From an uncultured Treponema sp. (lineage in GTDB: Bacteria > Spirochaetota > Spirochaetia > Treponematales > Treponemataceae): a stretch of 32,921 bases of DNA. Each line of letters starts with the position of its first letter. Position 1 is the stretch's first letter. A program made the position numbers and the translations under genes. The DNA lies in the NCBI GenBank assembly GCA_937902125.1, contig CALDIB010000098.1, positions 1-32,921 of the forward strand, given 5' to 3'. The notes below the pieces were generated by a model. It saw only the letters and a program-made list of their open reading frames with translations. It searched no databases and had not been told where the DNA came from. This document shows, in pieces, positions 30,675 through 32,921 of the stretch.

Positions 30675-31625
30675 TCATTCAGGCCGGATAAAACTTTTTA
30701 TCCATTCGTTTATCGTGTAGGGAGCGGTGTTCGCCGGAACAAAGGGAGAGCGGATAAAATCAGGCAGCCCGCTTAGGTCGCTCCCGCCCAAAACAAAAAC
30801 GTCGTCTTTGTTGAACAGGGCCTCCTCCCCCGCCAAAGGATTGCTTGTCACAACCTTGCGGCCAATAAAAAGGCCTTCCAAAACCCGCTGCGTCAAGCCG
30901 CGCTGGCCTTGGGTGGGAAGGTCAAGGACCGCTCGCGCGGCGGAAATGTTTTTGTAGTTTTCTTCAGGCGAAACGCCCTTGTCCAAAAGGCGGATGGACT
31001 TTTCCTGCTTGGGGCTGCTTTGGTCCCGCACCAGCAAAAACTTGCATGTCAAGCCCATCGCGCAAAGGCTTTCGTAAAGCTCGTTGAGCCGCTTGTAACG
31101 GCCGCGGTCGCAGCCCACAAAATAAAGGTCGCAGTCAATGGCGCCGTCTTTTGCGGGCTTTTGCGGAACCGCGCAAACAGTGTTTTTGTAGGCCAAGCCG
31201 TATTTTTGGGCGTCCATCCTGTCAAAGGTCCAAACGTCAAAATATTTTTTTAAGTCAAAAAGCCAGTCTTCCTCTTCCTTTCGCAAGATTGAGTCCCAAA
31301 TCCAACGGTATTTTTTTTGGGCCTTGCAAAAGGCGCAAAAGGCAAAGGCGATCCTGGCCGAAATGCAAATGCCGCTTCCAAAAATCAAGACATTGTCGGC
31401 TCCTTTTATGGAATTGAGCAATTGGCGGAATTTTTTTGAAAAGTTAAAAGGAAGCGGCAAGCGCAAGGCAAAGCCCAGCCACAAAAGAAGCCTGGCCGCC
31501 TTGTTCCTAAAGGCAAACAATTCCCTTCCGGCCGGCACCGCGACCGCCCGCTTGTCGTCCAACTGCCGCAAGACAAGCGGCGCGCACTGGTTTGAATCGA
31601 TTTCGTTGTAGAAAATGTAGAGCAT
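30675..31625 (-). CDS. Glycosyltransferase-like protein (GT-B / CgeB-like)
   Basis: This 316-residue protein looks like a GT-B transferase used in surface polysaccharide synthesis. The first half is variable, with VLIFGSGICISARIAFAF and WTFDRMDAQKYGLAYKNT. The second half has DLYFVGCDRGRYKRLNELYE, EENYKNISAARAVLDLPTQG, QRGLTQRVLEGLFIGRKVVT and NPLAGEEALF, which match the C-terminal half of proteins annotated as CgeB-like or lipopolysaccharide biosynthesis transferases. Its ATG at 31625 lies directly after a truncated GT2 remnant, so the two were probably brought together by recombination. No separate promoter was found, so it is probably read from the acetyltransferase transcript. The donor and acceptor are unknown. 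Confidence 0.65.
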   Translation of the reverse strand: MLYIFYNEIDSNQCAPLVLRQLDDKRAVAVPAGRELFAFRNKAARLLLWLGFALRLPLPFNFSKKFRQLLNSIKGADNVLIFGSGICISARIAFAFCAFCKAQKKYRWIWDSILRKEEEDWLFDLKKYFDVWTFDRMDAQKYGLAYKNTVCAVPQKPAKDGAIDCDLYFVGCDRGRYKRLNELYESLCAMGLTCKFLLVRDQSSPKQEKSIRLLDKGVSPEENYKNISAARAVLDLPTQGQRGLTQRVLEGLFIGRKVVTSNPLAGEEALFNKDDVFVLGGSDLSGLPDFIRSPFVPANTAPYTINEWIKSFIRPE

Positions 31626-31628
31626 AGT

Positions 31629-31793
31629 TCAAGAACAGGCAAGAGCATCAATATAATCAGAAGTTCCGTCCACGGAATGGTCATCACTGATTATCAGTTC
31701 AAAATCTTCATACTTCTGCCTTAAAATCAGTTCTACAGTTGTCTTAACATACGGCAACGCATTATAACAAGGAACAATTATAGAGTATTTCAT
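31629..31793 (-). pseudogene. Truncated glycosyltransferase family 2 remnant
   Basis: A 54-codon frame starts at ATG 31793, two bases after the acetyltransferase stop, and reads MKYSIIVPCYNALPYVKTTV then LIISDDHSVDGTSDY before ending ALACS and TGA. This is the first nucleotide-binding strand and loop of a GT2 enzyme, but about 200 further residues are missing. The next gene begins three bases later. It is best explained as the 5' remnant of a GT2 gene cut by a deletion or replacement. A short functional peptide is unlikely. Confidence 0.75.
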
Positions 31794-31795
31794 AA

Positions 31796-32446
31796 TTATT
31801 TTGCCTTCTTTACAGTCTTCACACCTCTATCTTTTATCAATTTTTCAAGAACTTCTTCCGTCAATTCGGAATAAATCAAATCGACATCACTTTCATTAAA
31901 CGAATCAAAAAGTTCAACTATATCAACAGAAAGAAGTTTTTTTCTAAGGGATTCGTCAAAGCGCCATTTTATAAAGCTGGCGGGATTTCCTCCGACAATC
32001 GCGTATGGCTCCACATTCTTTGTCACCACAGCGCCAGCGGCAATAACAGCTCCTTGCCCTATAGTCACACCAGAACATATAATTGCGTTGGCCCCTATCC
32101 AAACATCATCTTGAACAACTATGTTGCCCTTGCTTCCCGCTTCTTTTTGAGCGCCAAAAACCTTAACCTTAAAAGGATAGGTAGAGATTGAGCGAATTTG
32201 GTGCTCTCCTCCCAGCAAGAAAAGAACATTAGGCGCGATGGAACAATAGGAGCCAATTTGAAGCCGTAAATTGTCAGGACTATGATCAACAATATTAAGC
32301 GCTCCATAAGTTTTCTTTCCAACATTGATTCTAGAAAAATCACAATGACAATTAATTTCTGTATCATTGTGACTGTTCAAGCGCCGCCATGCCTTATGAT
32401 ATCTAGAGTCGTCTATTTTTGATTTTATCCAATTGTATATAAACAT
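31796..32446 (-). CDS. Acetyltransferase of the hexapeptide-repeat (CatB/WbbJ-like) family
   Basis: This enzyme (216 residues) probably O- or N-acetylates a sugar of the surface glycan using acetyl-CoA. The left-handed beta-helix part is plain: LQIGSYCSIAPNVLFLLGGE, HQIRSISTYPF (the catalytic His of xenobiotic-acetyltransferase-like members), VVQDDVWIGANAIICSGVTI and GQGAVIAAGAVVTKNVEPYA, then IVGGNPASFIKWRF. The ATG at 32446 has GGGAG five bases upstream. A G10 tract lies 43 bases before the start, after the stop of the gene upstream, so it could change transcript level by slippage. The frame is open upstream but offers no better start. Codon use is more AT-rich than in the genes on the left, hinting at a different origin. 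Confidence 0.88.
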   Translation of the reverse strand: MFIYNWIKSKIDDSRYHKAWRRLNSHNDTEINCHCDFSRINVGKKTYGALNIVDHSPDNLRLQIGSYCSIAPNVLFLLGGEHQIRSISTYPFKVKVFGAQKEAGSKGNIVVQDDVWIGANAIICSGVTIGQGAVIAAGAVVTKNVEPYAIVGGNPASFIKWRFDESLRKKLLSVDIVELFDSFNESDVDLIYSELTEEVLEKLIKDRGVKTVKKAK

Positions 32447-32489
32447 TATGTCTCCCGTGAATTCTTTGACAATTTCATTGATTTTTCTT

Positions 32490-32499
32490 CCCCCCCCCC
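32490..32499 (-). repeat. G10 homopolymer upstream of the acetyltransferase
   Basis: Ten C on the plus strand (G on the minus strand), preceded on the minus strand by eight T, lie between the small upstream gene and the acetyltransferase start. Such tracts in treponemes and other bacteria change promoter spacing. I could not assign convincing -35 and -10 boxes around it. Confidence 0.65.
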
Positions 32500-32537
32500 A
32501 AAAAAAAGAAAAACAACTAAATTCTAGATAACCAAAA

Positions 32538-32879
32538 TCAAACGAGTTCTCTTTTTATCCGCGCCAATGACTCATGCTCCGCGTTGGTCATTACAATAAG
32601 TTGCTCGTATGTGTCAATGGCGGAATAAATGTTTTGCCTAAGCTCAAAAGGGATGTTTTCCGTCAAAGAAAAATCTTTCATGTAAAAATCCAAGCCGCGC
32701 ATCAATATCTTTATAGGATGGATTGACTCCATGTGTCGTCTGTCTTCTTCAAGCATGGCGTCCTTACAAAGAGTGAGCCCTTCAACGCAATAGGCAGTCT
32801 TGTCATGGATGTCGGCTTTATCCATCTTTGCAAAAACTACTTTTGCCAATGTTGTAATTCTGATTTCATTGCTGTCCAA
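32538..32879 (-). CDS. Small helical protein of unknown function
   Basis: A frame of 113 residues begins at a TTG directly after an in-frame TAA. The first ATG is at codon 19. Neither start has a good ribosome site. The sequence is charged and looks all-helical (for example LTLCKDAMLEEDRRHMESIH and FELRQNIYSAIDTYEQLIVM), with no membrane helix or known motif. I compared it in mind with accessory proteins of diversity-generating retroelements, which are also small helical bundles, but saw no clear match. It runs into the G10 tract and acetyltransferase. It could be an unrelated neighbour of the glycan cluster. Confidence 0.55.
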   Translation of the reverse strand: MDSNEIRITTLAKVVFAKMDKADIHDKTAYCVEGLTLCKDAMLEEDRRHMESIHPIKILMRGLDFYMKDFSLTENIPFELRQNIYSAIDTYEQLIVMTNAEHESLARIKRELV

Positions 32880-32921
32880 TTAACTCGCCAAACAGTCAAA
32901 TAACCAGAGGGAATCTAACTG
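32880..32921 (-). CDS. Possible C-terminal tail of an upstream gene
   Basis: The minus strand is open from the window edge to TAA at 32882-32880 and would encode QLDSLWLFDCLAS. It directly abuts the TTG of the small gene. With only 13 codons visible it cannot be identified and may be chance. Confidence 0.2.
   Translation of the reverse strand, partial: QLDSLWLFDCLAS

Noticed and set aside
32538..32879. Accessory protein (Avd) of a diversity-generating retroelement
   Set aside because: Only size and predicted helicity agree; no sequence match, template repeat or reverse transcriptase is visible in the window.
1..32921. CRISPR array, rRNA, insertion-sequence transposase or prophage genes
   Set aside because: No regularly spaced direct repeats, rRNA sequence, transposase motifs or phage structural genes were recognised on either strand.

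Overview
The window looks like a chromosomal segment of a Treponema-type spirochaete. Three things suggest this: an integron-type integrase with close sequence similarity to IntI proteins, which are known in oral treponemes; a cytidylyltransferase-aminotransferase fusion of the kind I recall from T. denticola; and several homopolymeric G/C tracts placed in or before surface-glycan genes, a habit of treponemes. No rRNA gene is present to fix the genus, so this is inference.

Region 1 (1-9.1 kb) is almost all on the minus strand. It holds the 5' part of an integron integrase running off the left edge, three tandem stem-loops and a terminator, ilvE, manA, and then a signalling block read right to left: tRNA-Leu(GAG), a membrane hybrid histidine kinase, a response regulator with a degenerate GGDEF and an intact EAL domain, and a sugar nucleotidyltransferase whose start lies one base after the regulator's stop. 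Region 2 (9.1-13.4 kb) holds metE (+) and a KDG/PfkB sugar kinase (-). The intergenic gaps carry long imperfect palindromes that share sequence with one another.

Region 3 (13.4-27.7 kb, + strand) is the most unusual part. Four paralogous genes each encode a YidC/Oxa1-like membrane domain, further membrane helices, and a C-terminal alkaline-phosphatase-superfamily transferase domain of the LtaS / phosphoethanolamine-transferase type. Between copies 2 and 3 lie a fused cytidylyltransferase-PLP aminotransferase (PntC-AEP transaminase type) and a CDP-glycerol glycerophosphotransferase-family protein. These two genes and copy 3 are joined by ATGA stop/start overlaps. My reading is a surface phospho- or phosphonolipid/glycan decoration system: the fusion makes a CMP-activated head group, the glycerophosphotransferase-like enzyme attaches it inside the cell, and the YidC-AlkP proteins move or transfer head groups at the outer face. 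The chemistry is inferred, not shown.

Region 4 (27.7-32.9 kb, - strand) is a glycan cluster: a GT2, a GT4, a GT-A type transferase, a GT-B-like transferase, a truncated GT2 remnant, an acetyltransferase of the hexapeptide-repeat family, and a small unknown gene at the edge.

Four G/C homopolymers of 9-10 bases lie between 22.6 and 32.5 kb and none was noticed elsewhere. One breaks copy 3 by a frameshift (G9, apparently OFF), two lie in frame inside copy 4 and the GT-A gene (apparently ON), and one lies in the leader of the acetyltransferase. Together they suggest a phase-variable surface coat. Ten sigma-70-like promoters with 17-18 bp spacers can be read by eye.
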